Translations under genes and position numbers: made by a program
NCBI RefSeq assembly: GCF_000003605.2
Contig: NW_003146773.1
Coordinates: 168,000 to 211,066 of the forward strand
Direction of reading: 5' to 3'
DNA from: Saccoglossus kowalevskii
Taxonomy: Eukaryota; Hemichordata; Enteropneusta; Harrimaniidae
DNA: 43,067 nucleotides
Notes under the pieces: model-generated
What the model was told of the DNA's origin: nothing
Databases searched by the model: none
What the model saw: only the letters and a program-made list of their open reading frames with translations
In this document: piece after piece, positions 1 to 10,916 of the stretch
Layout: each line of letters starts with the position of its first letter
Position numbering within the stretch: position 1 is the first letter of the stretch

Positions 1-360
1 TTGTAGTAGTGCAAATATAATGTGCGTACTTCTTTTGGAGAAGGCGCTTCAAATAAGAATAACTAAAATCATAAATGGGAAGGAAGTGTCTGATGACCTC
101 TAACAATTAAATCCGTTGTCACCATTGTTTATAAGTTATGTAATCAGTTTATACACAGTCTTGTGGATGGAATTTGCCCTTAGATACTTTGATTGACCCT
201 CGGAATGGCCAAAGTATGTTTGGTCACCTGTCAAAAAATATTAAACCCCCATAATTTTTCTGTATCACATGATTTACTTGCATCATGCTAGACTGTTAAT
301 AGAACTTTGTGTTTGTTGTGGGAAACCAATGTTTATGATCACAAATCTCGTGCATGTGTA
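1..360. other. AT-rich non-coding sequence
   Basis: No exon, RNA gene or repeat family is recognised. It may be intron or upstream sequence of the lipase gene. Confidence 0.5.
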
Positions 361-744
361 TTGCAACATGTGACATGCATAGTGCAACATGTGACATGCG
401 TATTGCAACATGTGACATGCGTATTGCAACATGTGACATGCATAGTGCAACATGTGACATGCATAGTGCAACATGTGACATGCGCAGTGCAACATGTGAC
501 ATGCGTAGTGCAACATGTGACATGCGTAGTGCAACATGTGACATGCGTAGTGCAACATGTGACATGCGTAGTGCAACATGTGACATGCGTAGTGCAACAT
601 GTGACATGCATAGTGCAACATGTGACATGCATAGTGCAACATGTGACATGCGTAGTGCAACATGTGACATGCATAGTGCAACATGTGACATGCGTAGTGC
701 AACATGTGACATGCGTAGTGCAACATGTGACATGCGTAGTGCAA
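361..744. repeat. 21-bp minisatellite, 18 full copies
   Basis: The unit GTGCAACATGTGACATGCGT plus A is repeated 18 times with no insertion or deletion (361-738) and ends in a 6-bp partial copy. Variation is confined to the first base (G or T) and to the GTA/ATA/GCA end. Because 21 is a multiple of three and the unit lacks stops, several frames on both strands stay open; none looks like a real protein. Confidence 0.97.
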
Positions 745-1680
745 TTACCCTTTAAGACTGCTGTCAATCTGATGTAGTGTACAGGCTTTAATTATTTTGG
801 CTCTGAACTTATTTTTATTTTATTTTTTACTGCTTTTGTTATTAATGCCTTTTTATTTTATTATTATACTTTGATTTTGATTTTGTGATTTTTTTTTTCA
901 ATTCCGCCCTACATACCCTTGTTGGCTTTCACAATTACCAAAACTTAAAAAATAAATACTAGATCAAAATAAAACAAAATAAAATAAATTTACAAAAAAA
1001 AAGCCAAAACTAGGATCTTATTTTAATCAGATTGGATTGCTGAAAACTATTCTCACTGAAAACTATTAATTTGGCTCCATAAACAAAACACAACCACTAA
1101 TTTTATACAATATCTGTGAGTTTCTTGTTGTTTGTTTACATTACAAATATAAGCAATATGTTCTGCATTACTACAGGTGGCAACATACTTTTAAATGATT
1201 GATGATTATTTTCACTGAATAATTCATGTTTTGACATTTGCTTTCCGCCATTGGTGGCTTAAAGTTTCATTTCTCTTTGCAATGTGTGGAATATCATTTC
1301 CAGAACAAGATAAAAACATAAAATGTGTTAAAAAATTTGATTTATTAAAAGTAAATATTCTAGCCTCGCTTTTCCGCTCATTCCATTTTGAATGTACAAA
1401 CATTTATTATCTCCTAACTCAGTGAGTACCTATAGCTTAATTTAAGAGGGGCTCTTTAATTCAAGTTTTGCAGTTATTTTCATCCATTACTCACTCTCAA
1501 ATCTTGATGGTGTATGTATTAATTGGTCAGTGGACATCAAGTGACATAATTTATTGTTATAAAATCCAAATAAAATTTAGATAAGGTGACTGGCAAAACA
1601 AATACATAAAAAATGGTGGCAGGAGCGTTCTCTTCTAATAGAGAAATCGTTGTATGAATGAAAATGTTAGTCATTTAGAG
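745..1680. other. Non-coding sequence upstream of the first lipase exon
   Basis: AT-rich with oligo-T and oligo-A tracts. A short stretch at 1208-1225 resembles the TTTTCACTGAAT motif of the 210-bp MITE family. No signal-peptide exon could be supported here. Confidence 0.5.
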
Positions 1681-1810
1681 ACGAAGCAAAGAGTGTTTCT
1701 GATTGGCTACCCTGCTCTAATACCTAATAGTCAGACCAATCAGAGAGCAGCTTGTTTAATTTGTTGACAGGTTTTCTGCCTTGTATATAGGCTTCGACTC
1801 AACTTGTAAT
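1681..1810 (-). repeat. CCAAT-pair interspersed repeat, copy 1
   Basis: An element of about 130 bp, minus orientation, ending just before the first visible lipase exon. It shares GTTGAGTCGAAGC, ACAAGGCAGAAA, AACAAGCTGCTCTCTGATTG and CCAATCAGA blocks with copies at 9994, 11298 and 24779. CTGATTGG at 1699-1706 and CCAATCAG at 1736-1743 form an inverted pair. Confidence 0.7.
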
Positions 1811-1844
1811 TTTATGGCTGTTTGATTAATTGTATCAATTACAG

Positions 1845-4800
1845 AGTGAACTAATCACCAGTAAAGAATATCCATGTGAAGACCACTACGTCACAACGTT
1901 TGATGGATATATTTTGTCACTACAAAGAATACCTTTTGGAAATGTGCAAAATAAAACTACAGGTAACCAGTCCTTTTCTGGAGGTCACACTGAGGGGCTT
2001 CTGTAAAATAAATGGGTGACACTAATGCCATGTACGTCTTGAAATTGTTTTGATCTGTAGTTGTGTGTTAATAAAATAATGTTCTGTTCTCCCCAGTGTT
2101 TTGTTCTTTCATGTGTTCTGTTTGCCTGTGTACTGTTCTTCCAGTGTTCTGTTCTTTCATGTGTTCTGTTTGCCTGTGTTCTGTTCTCCCAGTGTTTTGT
2201 TCTCCCAGTGTTCTGTTCTAATTAGTGTACTGTTCTCCCAGTGTTCTGTTCTCCCCAGTGTTCTGTTCTTTCCTAAGTCTTGTTTACCTCAGTGTTCTGC
2301 TCTCCCATGTTCTCTTCTTTCATGTGTTCTGTTCTCCCATGTTCTCTTCTTTCATGTGTTCCGTTTGCCTGTGTTCTGTTCTCCCAGTGTTTTGTTCTCC
2401 CAGTGTTCTGTTCTAATTAGTGTACTCTTCTCCCAGTGTTCTGTTCTTCCAGTGTTCTGTTCTTCTCAGTGTTCTGTTCTCCCAGTGTTCTGTTCTCCCC
2501 AGTGTTCTGTTCTTTCCTAAGTCTTGTTTACCTCAGTGTTCTGCTCTCCCATGTTCTCTTCTTTCATGTGTTCTGTTCTCCCATGTTCTCTTCTTTCATG
2601 TGTTCCGTTTGCCTGTGTTCTGTTCTCCCAGTGTTTTGTTCTCCCAGTGTTCTGTTCTAATTAGTGTACTCTTCTCCCAGTGTTCTGTTCTTCCAGTGTT
2701 CTGTTCTTCTCAGTGTTCTGTTCTCCCCAGTATTTTGTTCTCCCAGTGTTCTGTTCTCCCCAGTGTTCTGTTCTCCCCAGTGTATTGTTCTCCCGGTGTT
2801 CTGTTCTTCGAGTGTTCTGTTCTTTCCTAAGTCTTGTTTACCTCAGTGTTCTGCTCTCCCATGTTTTCTTCTTTCATGTGTTCTGTTTGCCTGTGTTCTG
2901 TTCTCCCAGTGTTTTGTTCTCCAAGTGTTTTGTTCTAATTAGTGTACTGTTCTCCCCAGTGTTCTGTTCTCCCCAGTGTACTGTTCTCCTCAGTGTACTG
3001 TTCTCCCAGTGTTCTGTTGTATTCAGTGTTCTGTTCTCCCAGTGTTCTGTTCTTCCAGTGTTCTGTTGTATTCAGTGTTCTGTTCTTCCAGTGTTCTGTT
3101 GTATTCAGTGTTCTATTCTCCCAGTGTTCTGTTGTATTCAGTGTTTTGTTCTCCCAGTGTTCTGTTGTATTCAGTGTTCTGTTCTCCCAGTGTTCTGTTC
3201 TATTCAGTGTTCTGTTCTTCCAGTGTTCTGTTGTATTCAGTGTTCTGTTCTCCCAGTGTTCCGTTGTATTCAGTGTTCTGTTCTCCCAGTGTTCTGTTCT
3301 CCCAGTGTTCTGTTGTATTCAGTGTTCTGTTCTTCCAGTGTTCTGTTGTATTCAGTGTTCTGTTCTCCCAGTGTTCTGTTGTATTCAGTGTTTTGTTCTT
3401 CCAGTGTTCTGTTGTATTCAGTGTACTGTTCTCCCAGTGTTCTGTTGTATTCAGTGTTCTGTTCTCCCAGTGTTCTGTTGTATTCAGTGTTCTGCTCTTC
3501 CCAGTGTTCTGTTCTCCTCAGTGTTCTGTTCTCCCAGTGTTCTGTTGTATTCAGTGTTCTGTTCTCCCCAGTGTTCTGTTCTCAGTGTTTTAGCTGTTCT
3601 CCCCAGTGTTCTGTTCTTCCAGTGTTCTTTTGTATTCAGTGTTCTGTTCTTCCAGTGCTCTGTTCTCCCCAGTGTTCTGTTCTCCTCAGTGTTCTAGCTG
3701 TTCTCCCCAGTGTTCTGTTCTCCTCAGTGTTCTAGCTGTTCTCCTCAGTGTTCTGTTCTCCCAGTGTTCTGTTCTTTTCAGTGCTCTGTTCTTTTCAGTG
3801 TTATGTTCACCCAATTGTTTTATTTGTTCTCTCCAATGTTCTACTCTCCCCAATGTTTTATTCTATACCTAAAACAATATTAGGATTTGTGTCAATAATA
3901 TTACATATATATGACTTTTTCATTGCATATCACCATACAAAAATGTTGATAAATGAAGGAATTATCTCACTATAGAAACCAGTGTAAAAATGTTAATTTT
4001 GACATTTTACACTCTTGTTTCTTGAATAATAGTCTGTTTACTATATTATTTTCAGTATTCTAATACATAGACAAATAAAATTGAAAGTACATGAACATGA
4101 AATATTATCTTCAATTTGGTGTCCTTAACGATGGTTGATTATCAGTGGTCATTTATGCAAATATGACAGGACTCCAGAATACCTTGTTTTGAATACATTC
4201 TCATACATTACAATTTCAGTGTTAGTTTTTAGTGTTTGAATTTGCAAAACTATTCTATATATCAATGATAGAACGTCTAATGAGTGACCCTACAATTTAA
4301 TAATCTTATGTAGTTTGTGATCTCATTTGATAAATTAATTTTATAAATCTGCTATAGTAGGGTTACTCATGAAATATCCTCCATATACCGGTAAATGAAA
4401 ACCAGCATCCATCATATTGGTGGTGTACTTCAAATAGAGGAAATATGGTACATCGTCTATAATTGTAATCCTTGTTTCTGACTTTTAAAGGTGGGAGACC
4501 TGTGGTGTTTCTACAACATGGTCTGCTTGGTGACGGCACCAACTGGGTTACTAATTTAGTAAATCAGAGCTTTGCGTTTATCCTGGCGGATGCTGGATAT
4601 GATGTATGGATTGGAAATCTCAGAGGGACTACTTACAGTAAAAAACATGTGAATTTGTCACCAAAGCGGAGACAATTTTGGAAATGGAGGTAAATTATTT
4701 TTATTGTTTGTATTCTGGATAGTAAGTACAGGTGGGTTTCATAGACACTGACAAATTTGTCAATGAGTGCGAGTCTGTTATTGCGGACAAGAAATAGTCC

Positions 4801-7800
4801 AGTTTTATCTTGCATTGTTTTTTTCTAGTTTATTCTTTTTTTTTTTTAAATACCACTGTACTGTATGCTTTCAGTAACATAGGAAACGAAAAATCTTCCC
4901 AAGTTATCAGAAATCCAGGGGGTATAGATGAAATCGGAACTGCCATTTCAGTATTCTCATTCCTAATTAAATTGTATATTTGCTAGTTGGGATGAAATGG
5001 CCAAATATGATGTACCAGCGATGATAAACTACGCCCTAAAAATCAGTCGTCAGAGTCAGCTATATTACATCGGACACTCTCAAGGGACGACCGTTGGATT
5101 TGCGTCATTTTCAAGTAACGCTGACATTGCTAAGAAAGTGAAGCTGTTTATTGCGTTTGGTCCAGTAACAACCACCGAACACATCTCAAGTCCAATCCGG
5201 ATATTTTCTGATAGTTATCTCTATAAACCTATTGAAGTAAGTCTTGCACATATGGTACTAATTTTCAGCGAAACAGGTACTTGCACGCTTCAACATGACC
5301 TCAAACTGTGCCTTAAACTCAATACTGTAGTTAAGAAGACCTATGTTAGTGACCACCTGTATATAAAGACTACTTGCTTATAGTGACCACTTTTAGGCAG
5401 TCCCAAGGTGTAATGTATGAGTAGCCTGTGTATACAGACCACCTGGATATAGTGACCACTTTTAGGCAGTCCCAAGATGTAATGTATAAGCAGCCTGTGT
5501 ATACAGACCACCTGCTTATAGTGACCACTTTTAGGCAATCCCAAGGTGTAATGTATGAGCAACCTGTATATAAAGACCACCTGCCTATAGTGACCATTTT
5601 TAGGCAATCCCAAGGTGTAATGTATGAGCAACCTGTGTATACAGACCACCTGTTTATAGTGACCACTTTTAGGCAATCCCAAGGTGTAATGTATGAGCAA
5701 CCTGTATATAAAGACCACCTGCCTATAGTGACCACTTTTGGGTAGTCCCAAGGTGTAATGTATGAGCAACCTGTGTATAAAGACCATCTGTCTTATGTGA
5801 CCACACTTTGAGACAGATAATAATAATTAGCATTTCATTTATAAAATAAATTGTGATTTTTCTCAAGTCAAATTTATTTGATTTTGATCAAGGCAAATAA
5901 ATGTGTTTTTGTTTCAACAAAACCATCTCATCATTTTCTGGGCAAATATTATTGTCAAATGTATGAGTTGATTGGTGATCCATGAAAAAATATTCCTACC
6001 AGCATAAGACCTCCTGTCTATAAAGACCATATTTGGTCACTGTACATAGGTTTGACAGTACAAAATTATTTAAAATTGTTGTCATGCAGGTTTGAAAAAA
6101 AAAATATTTAAAAAAAAAAAATCAATTTTCTCTGTTTTCATATGGGTTTCTCTTAATGTGATAGTCATTATCAAATTAAATGTATTCCAAGACTGCCATG
6201 GCAACAATGACTCTGGGAATCAATGTTTTTAGAACAGAGAGATAATGCTCGAAATGAAATATATCAATGATTGTGCTATGAACGATGTGTCGTACGAAAT
6301 TTAATTGTTGTTAATTTTAACTGTGTTTAACTTCTCTAGGATGTGTTGAAATTGCTAAACTTGCATGAGTTTTTACCAACTGGTGAATTTTTTGACTTCC
6401 TTGCACGGGTGTGTGCATATGAAAAACTTGGCATCTTGTGTGAAAGCGTACTATTCATGCTTGAAGGTTATGACTGTCATCGTATGAACACATCCCGAAT
6501 ACCGATATATCTGGGACACACACCAGCTGGAACATCATTACAAAACATAGTACACTGGATGCAGGTAATTCTCCATGTTAATAATAATAATAATAATAAC
6601 TTTATTGCATCCTTAGAAGTACAAATGTTCTATTGGTTTACAGCAATAAATATATAAGTGATTAAAATAATATCAAAGTATGATAATATTATAATATACC
6701 ATTGTCTATATTTGCATAACAAGACTATAGTGGAGTTCACGTTAGAGATCTAGGCACGTGCCGAGACTCTACTCTGAGCTGGCACGTGCCGAAACTTGTG
6801 TGCGAATGGCCAGGACTGAGTCGGCATGTACCGAAAAAAATTTGATCTCGAAACTTGGCACGTGCCGAGATTTGCTGCCTGAACGCTCGGCACAAGCCGG
6901 AATCACGCCCTTCGGTGGTAAATTTAAGAGAACATGTGCTGATTCTTACTAAATTTAGTATGGAATGACGATGACAGGAAATGCAGATATACTAGTATAT
7001 GGCTAGATGCTGTAGTAATGACTGAAATGAATGAAAACCGTCGTCAGCGATGCTTATTTATGTGCTGCTGCAATCGTTATGCTCTTGCAATGTTACATTG
7101 ACGTGAAAAAAATAATTGTTTTTCGAATCTTCATTGCCGTTCATGTGCACGACACTCGTAATAAATACCATAACAACAAATGGATACAATTTCACTATAG
7201 CAATTATTATTATCATCATTTTGTTTTCCATGTTTGGGCCAAATAACAGACCGATGAATGAGGGCGTGATTTTGGCACAAGCCGAGTCGGTCTTAAGTGG
7301 GTCCCGAATAACGTGAACGCGACTGCTGTAATCCCTCTGCAAACACAAAGGATTACAAATTTCAACACGTGCCAAGATCCCGTAACGTGAACGTAGTAAT
7401 AGTCTAGTCGATGTACCAGCATTGAACAAAATTCAAATTCAAGCATGAAATATCAGACGCACAGATGTAACCCAATACAGTACCTGTTTGCAGATTGAAA
7501 ATAGACGTGTTTCTATAATTTCATGTATCAGCATCATACAAGAATTTCTATGTTTATCCGCTGTCATAACTTTTTGTTCAGATGATACAGTCTGGTAAAT
7601 TTCAAATGTACAACTATGGATTAATAGAAAACCTTGTACACTACAAACAGGTGAGTTTGTTGTAATTTCTATCATCACAAAGACCCAGTAATAAAAATCA
7701 TGAATCCTAATTGTTGCAGTGTCACAGAGTTTTTAAGGATTTACTATTACCGGTATTAGAGTTTATCTTTTGTTTGTTTTTTCAAATTTGTGGAAAATGA

Positions 7801-8851
7801 AAACAAAATTGTCTGGCAAAAACCTCACTTTTTATGACAGTTTTTTTCAAAAATTACAAAAAATTACACATAGATAATTGACCAGAAAATGTTTACTGTG
7901 CAGTGTTTGTTTAACCAAAGTAAACGGACTTGTTGCATTAATGATGCTTTTAGAATATACTACATATTTATACGATGGGCCTCATTGTCAAGTTTTTCCA
8001 TGTTTTCATGATCATTCATTTGGCTTGATATTAAAGCAACATAATTGTTCATATTTCATCTGCCAGGTATGTTCTGTGTTTGGTTCAGATATCAAGCAAT
8101 AACTGCATTTTAAAAGGACACTGAGTTATCAGAACTGTCTTTTATTTTTCTGGTTTCTTGTTTACCTATATCTTGTCCACTACTCACTGTATGTAGTTTA
8201 TTTAATACAGAATTAGCTCAGATAGTAAATAGCTCACAGTCATAACTAGTACCATGTATTTTCACAAAAATCTGATACTATGACATAACTTAAAACAAAA
8301 TTTGGTTGTCAGTATTTTATTAGCTTGCCTGTTTACGCACCAGACTTATAAATAACAGTTCTGTAAAAAATAGTGCCTTGTTTTTATCACTGGTAAAAAT
8401 TCTTGTCAGAGCATTTCAGAATTTTAGAAAAAGTTAGGAAAAATATCATAAAATTTTACCAATTTAAAAAAAAAGTCTCTATTTCGGATGACAGACTGTC
8501 CAGAAAATTTCTGTGTCGCCTAATCTGTAATCGATATGTAAACAGTTTTTTTGTGAGTCTCAGCAAAGACACGTAGACAGTTAGGATGACAGTTCTTTTA
8601 TTTGATCTTATCTCATGTAGATACGACCACCTGTATATGACGTGGGTGCCATGGAAACGCCTGTAGCTTTATACTGGGGAGAATGGGACATGCTAGCAGA
8701 TCCATTAGATGTTGAACTACTTATACCAAAACTTAAGAATATTGTTGTTAAACGTAAATTGGAAAGATTTGATCATTTTGACTTTGTTTGGGCAATGGAT
8801 GCAATATACGTGCTGTATAATGATGTCATCAAACTTATGCAACAATATTAA
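1845..8851 (+). CDS. Acid lipase, lysosomal/gastric lipase family (six exons, N-terminus missing)
   Basis: Exons seen: 1845-1962, 4491-4689, 4987-5236, 6340-6564, 7582-7650 and 8621-8851, stop at 8849-8851. All junctions are GT-AG and the phases agree, giving 363 open residues. The alpha/beta-hydrolase landmarks stand in order: [11 protein letters not shown] near residue 20, oxyanion-hole LQHGLL at 47-52, nucleophile GHSQG with Ser137, Asp310 in GEWDMLAD, and His339 in FDHFDFVW. Spacing between the triad residues is close to that of human lysosomal acid lipase. The family hydrolyses triglycerides and cholesteryl esters in lysosomes or the gut lumen. About 36 residues, including a signal peptide, are missing; the first visible exon starts at AGT in phase 0, so an upstream exon must exist, probably before this window. 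No frameshift or stop is seen. Lysosomal or secreted role is inferred from the family only. Confidence 0.93.
2090..3870. repeat. 16/17-bp minisatellite with higher-order structure, about 1.8 kb
   Basis: The whole stretch is built of CAGTGTTCTGTTCTCC-like units (16 bp) and CAGTGTTCTGTTGTATT units (17 bp). From about 3005 to 3490 the two alternate, giving a 33-bp composite period. Earlier, a longer block marked by TTCCTAAGTCTTGTTTACC recurs near 2270, 2514 and 2824 (spacings 244 and 310 bp). It fills most of the intron between exons 1845-1962 and 4491-4689. The top strand is strongly pyrimidine-rich. Long Cys/Ser/Val-rich open frames here, one of 351 codons, result from the lack of stop codons in the units. 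Confidence 0.95.
3873..4490. other. Remainder of lipase intron
   Basis: AT-rich; no repeat family or exon recognised. Confidence 0.5.
5350..5812. repeat. 69-bp minisatellite, about 6.5 copies
   Basis: TAGTGACCACTTTTAGGCA recurs with an exact 69-bp period (GACC at 5385, 5454, 5523, 5592, 5661, 5730, 5799). Each unit also holds AGACCACCTG and CCCAAGGTGTAATGTATGAG. The array begins about 115 bp after the splice donor of the exon carrying the catalytic serine. Because 69 is 23 codons, apparent proteins on both strands are artefacts. Confidence 0.96.
6004..6052. repeat. Outlying degenerate copy of the 69-bp repeat
   Basis: GACCTCCTGTCTATAAAGAC followed by TTGGTCACTG resembles part of the unit 200 bp upstream; the stretch between is AT-rich and empty. 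Confidence 0.4.
6578..6660 (-). repeat. Possible retroposon 3' tail with (ATT)n
   Basis: An (AAT)n tract at 6580-6600 followed by CTTTATTGCATCC reads on the minus strand as GCAATAAAG plus (ATT)n, the usual 3' end of LINE- or SINE-derived copies in invertebrates. No body of the element can be recognised. Confidence 0.4.
6733..7404. mobile_element. Non-autonomous DNA transposon with CACGTG-rich subterminal repeats
   Basis: The left end TTCACGTTA...GATCTAGGCACGTG (6736-6760) is matched in inverted form at the right end (7364-7391). Next to the left end the decamer GGCACGTGCC occurs at 6753, 6781 and 6857, with variants at 6823 and 6889; the right side carries variants at 7274 and 7364. A second TAACGTGAACG at 7309-7319 doubles the right terminus. 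Clustered subterminal motifs are typical of transposase-binding sites. No transposase is present and no clear target-site duplication was found. It lies in the lipase intron between 6564 and 7582. Confidence 0.65.
7651..8620. other. Last lipase intron
   Basis: 970 bp of AT-rich sequence; nothing further recognised. Confidence 0.5.
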
Positions 8852-8875
8852 AATTAATTGTTTTGTTTTCTAAAT
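8847..8875 (+). terminator. Possible poly(A) signal of the lipase gene
   Basis: An ATTAAA hexamer at 8847-8852 overlaps the stop codon and is followed by a GT-rich tract at 8858-8872. The next AATAAA, at 9151-9156, lies inside an inserted MITE. Which one is used cannot be told from the sequence. Confidence 0.25.
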
Positions 8876-8879
8876 TTTT

Positions 8880-9045
8880 TTAAAGTGAGAGGGTCGCCAC
8901 CTACGCATGCACGGGAATTGAGTCCCAAGCGACGATAACAACACAAGCTAAAAATGCAAAGGCTCATGGGTAGTCGCTTGTTTGTAAACAATGACACACT
9001 ATGGCCATCTGACGCATGCGCAGGTGACGACTCCCCTCGATTTAA
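8880..9045 (+). mobile_element. TTAA MITE, family D, copy 1
   Basis: A 166-bp element bounded by TTAA at 8880-8883 and 9042-9045. Terminal inverted repeats of about 35 bp contain GGGTCGCCACCTACGCATGC on the left and, inverted, the matching GCATGCGCAGGTGACGACTC on the right. The interior shares GGGAATTGAGTCCCAAGCGA and GCTCATGGGTAG with a copy at 40045. It begins 29 bp after the lipase stop codon. Confidence 0.85.
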
Positions 9046-9054
9046 ATGAATCCT

Positions 9055-9271
9055 TTAACCCTTTGAGCGCCAAGGTCAACTTTAGTTACTTTAATTTTTT
9101 TTTCTTTAATTTGAATTTTTTTTCAAAATTTTTTATTAAAATATGTAGCCAATAAAAAAATATGTCCATTTGGTTCAAAATTATTGAAATAATTTTAGAA
9201 AAATACATAAAAACAGACCAAATGTATCACCCAAATGTTGTCAAGAAAAATTGTGTTGCTCAAAGGGTTAA
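9055..9271. mobile_element. TTAA MITE, family A (TTAACCCTTTGAGC ends)
   Basis: A 217-bp element from TTAACCCTTTGAGCGCC to the inverted GCTCAAAGGGTTAA. TTAA followed by CCC is a piggyBac-like terminus. The interior is very AT-rich. It starts 9 bp after the previous element. Confidence 0.8.
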
Positions 9272-9322
9272 CACATCCAAGTTGTTGCATTATGTCACGC
9301 GTAATTGGCTTTCTAGGATGTG

Positions 9323-9497
9323 TACTGTATACTGCTTAATTTTTGCTGCTTGGAATTTTCACAACTTGATAATTTCAAGATACCGTAGTCGTGAAGATTA
9401 AATTTTGCGATAATCACTAACACTTTGTTGTCGTGTGACGCCAAAGGAATTTTCACTGCTACAAAATTTTGTGATTGAACACTGACGGTATACAGTA

Positions 9498-9498
<1 letters not shown>
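9323..9498. mobile_element. Inverted-repeat element with TACTGTATAC ends
   Basis: Left TACTGTATACTG and GGAATTTTCAC are mirrored on the right by GGAATTTTCACTG (same sense, internal) and GACGGTATACAGTA (inverted). Probably a diverged MITE; a fragment with CATACTGCTTAATATTCGCT lies at 13529-13550. Confidence 0.5.

Positions 9499-9537
<39 letters not shown>
9498..9537. repeat. (CT)n(TA)n microsatellite
   Basis: About ten CT repeats pass directly into about nine TA repeats. Confidence 0.95.
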
Positions 9538-9993
9538 GATACATTGTTTTTTGACCTTTAAGGGCGTATTGTGCAATTATTGTGATGCTTTAACAGAAGA
9601 AATGTATTTAATCTTGAACTAAATTCAGCAGTTCACATTTACAGGGTTTCAATAATATATAGGAGACCATACAACTTAAAAGTTGCATTTCTATTTTGTA
9701 TGATTTGTTGAAAACCTTGATGATCCCCCCTATAGTCATAAAGCCTTTGGATTTTGTACAATAATAATAATAAATCTTGAAATCATGAAATCAAATTTAG
9801 AAGTCTCTTCTAAAATAAATTAAAATGGCTTTGAGTATAATTAAGCAATTAAAAGTATGTTTGATTTGGTGTTTACACCACGACCTTCAGTGCAGGCTAG
9901 CTTTAATTTTTAGGATTTATAAATGTTCTGACACTCATACAGGAATAGAATTACTGATTACGGTAATTAATTCATGTTAATGTTATCAAATCA

Positions 9994-10126
9994 CAGTTGA
10001 GTCGAAGCATGTATACAAGGCAGAAATGGATAAGTTGAAAAAACCTGCTATCAAATAAGATGCTCTCTGATTGGTCTAACTGTTCAGTGACCAATCAGAA
10101 ACAATCTTATAAGTAGCTTTGTACTG
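9994..10126 (+). repeat. CCAAT-pair interspersed repeat, copy 2
   Basis: Begins GTTGAGTCGAAGC and contains CTGATTGG (10067-10074) and CCAATCAG (10091-10098) as an inverted pair, then TCTTATAAGTAGCTTTG. Same family as 1681-1810. Confidence 0.75.
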
Positions 10127-10277
10127 ACTGCATTGTATTTGACATTATGTTTATGCTGTGAAAACATTAATAGAAAAATTATGGATCTTTCTGAATCCAC
10201 ACCATTTGAACAGAAATCAAATGAAAAGTTGAAACGACTTCAACAAACCAACATATTGACATTCATTGAAATTAGAA

Positions 10278-10640
10278 GCTGGTACACTCACTTAGGCTGA
10301 GAATTGGCTGGTACACTCACTTAGGCTGAGAATTGGCTGGTACACTCACTTAGGCTGAGAATTGGCTGGTACGCTCACTTAGGCTGAGAATTGGCTGGTA
10401 CACTCACTTAGACTGAGAATTGGCTGGTACACTCACTTAGGCTGAGAATTGGCTGGTACACTCACTTAGGCTGGGAATTGGCTGGTACACTGACTTAGGC
10501 TGGGAATTGTGTGGTACACTCACTTAGGCTGAGAATTGGCTGGTACGCTCACTTAGGCTGAGAATTTGCTGGTACACTCACTTAGGCTGAGAATTGGCTG
10601 GTATACTCAATTAGGCTGAGAATTAGCTGGTACATTCACA
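10278..10640. repeat. 29-bp minisatellite, 12 full copies plus partial
   Basis: GCTGGTACACTCACTTAGGC followed by TGAGAATTG recurs every 29 bp without an indel from 10278 to the last copy at 10626. There are only scattered point differences. Confidence 0.95.
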
Positions 10641-10916
10641 AAAGTAATTTTAGCTCAAAATTACATGGATTCATGCAGATTTCTGTAATTAGAAATGGAT
10701 AGTATACTTTTCTACAATAAGTTGTTGTTTTTTTCTAAATTTTTGTATAACACATAATGTATATATTGATAAATGACAAATGTTTAATTCCAGTCTATTT
10801 TGTAATTTTTTTAAAAGTAACTGTTTTTACGATGGAAATTAAACAATCCTACCTATCACTTACCTTATGGTGGATAATTTCTCAAGAATGAAAACAAAGA
10901 CATATAGGAGTTTATA

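Noticed and set aside
283-777. Five overlapping open frames of 133-156 codons on both strands
   Set aside because: Artefacts of an exact 21-bp repeat with no stop codons.
1231-1425. Open frame with a hydrophobic stretch as the missing lipase signal-peptide exon
   Set aside because: It lacks an in-frame ATG before the hydrophobic part, though a GTAAAT donor in the right phase exists; the residues do not resemble lipase N-termini and its start overlaps repeat-like sequence.
2101-3872. Long Cys/Ser/Val-rich open frames, up to 351 codons
   Set aside because: They follow from a stop-free 16/17-bp tandem repeat inside an intron; all three forward frames are open.
5341-5787. Repeat proteins on both strands
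   Set aside because: 69-bp tandem repeat in a lipase intron; the period is a multiple of three.
10278-10640. CRISPR-like array
   Set aside because: The 29-bp units are contiguous, with no spacers, and the genome is eukaryotic.
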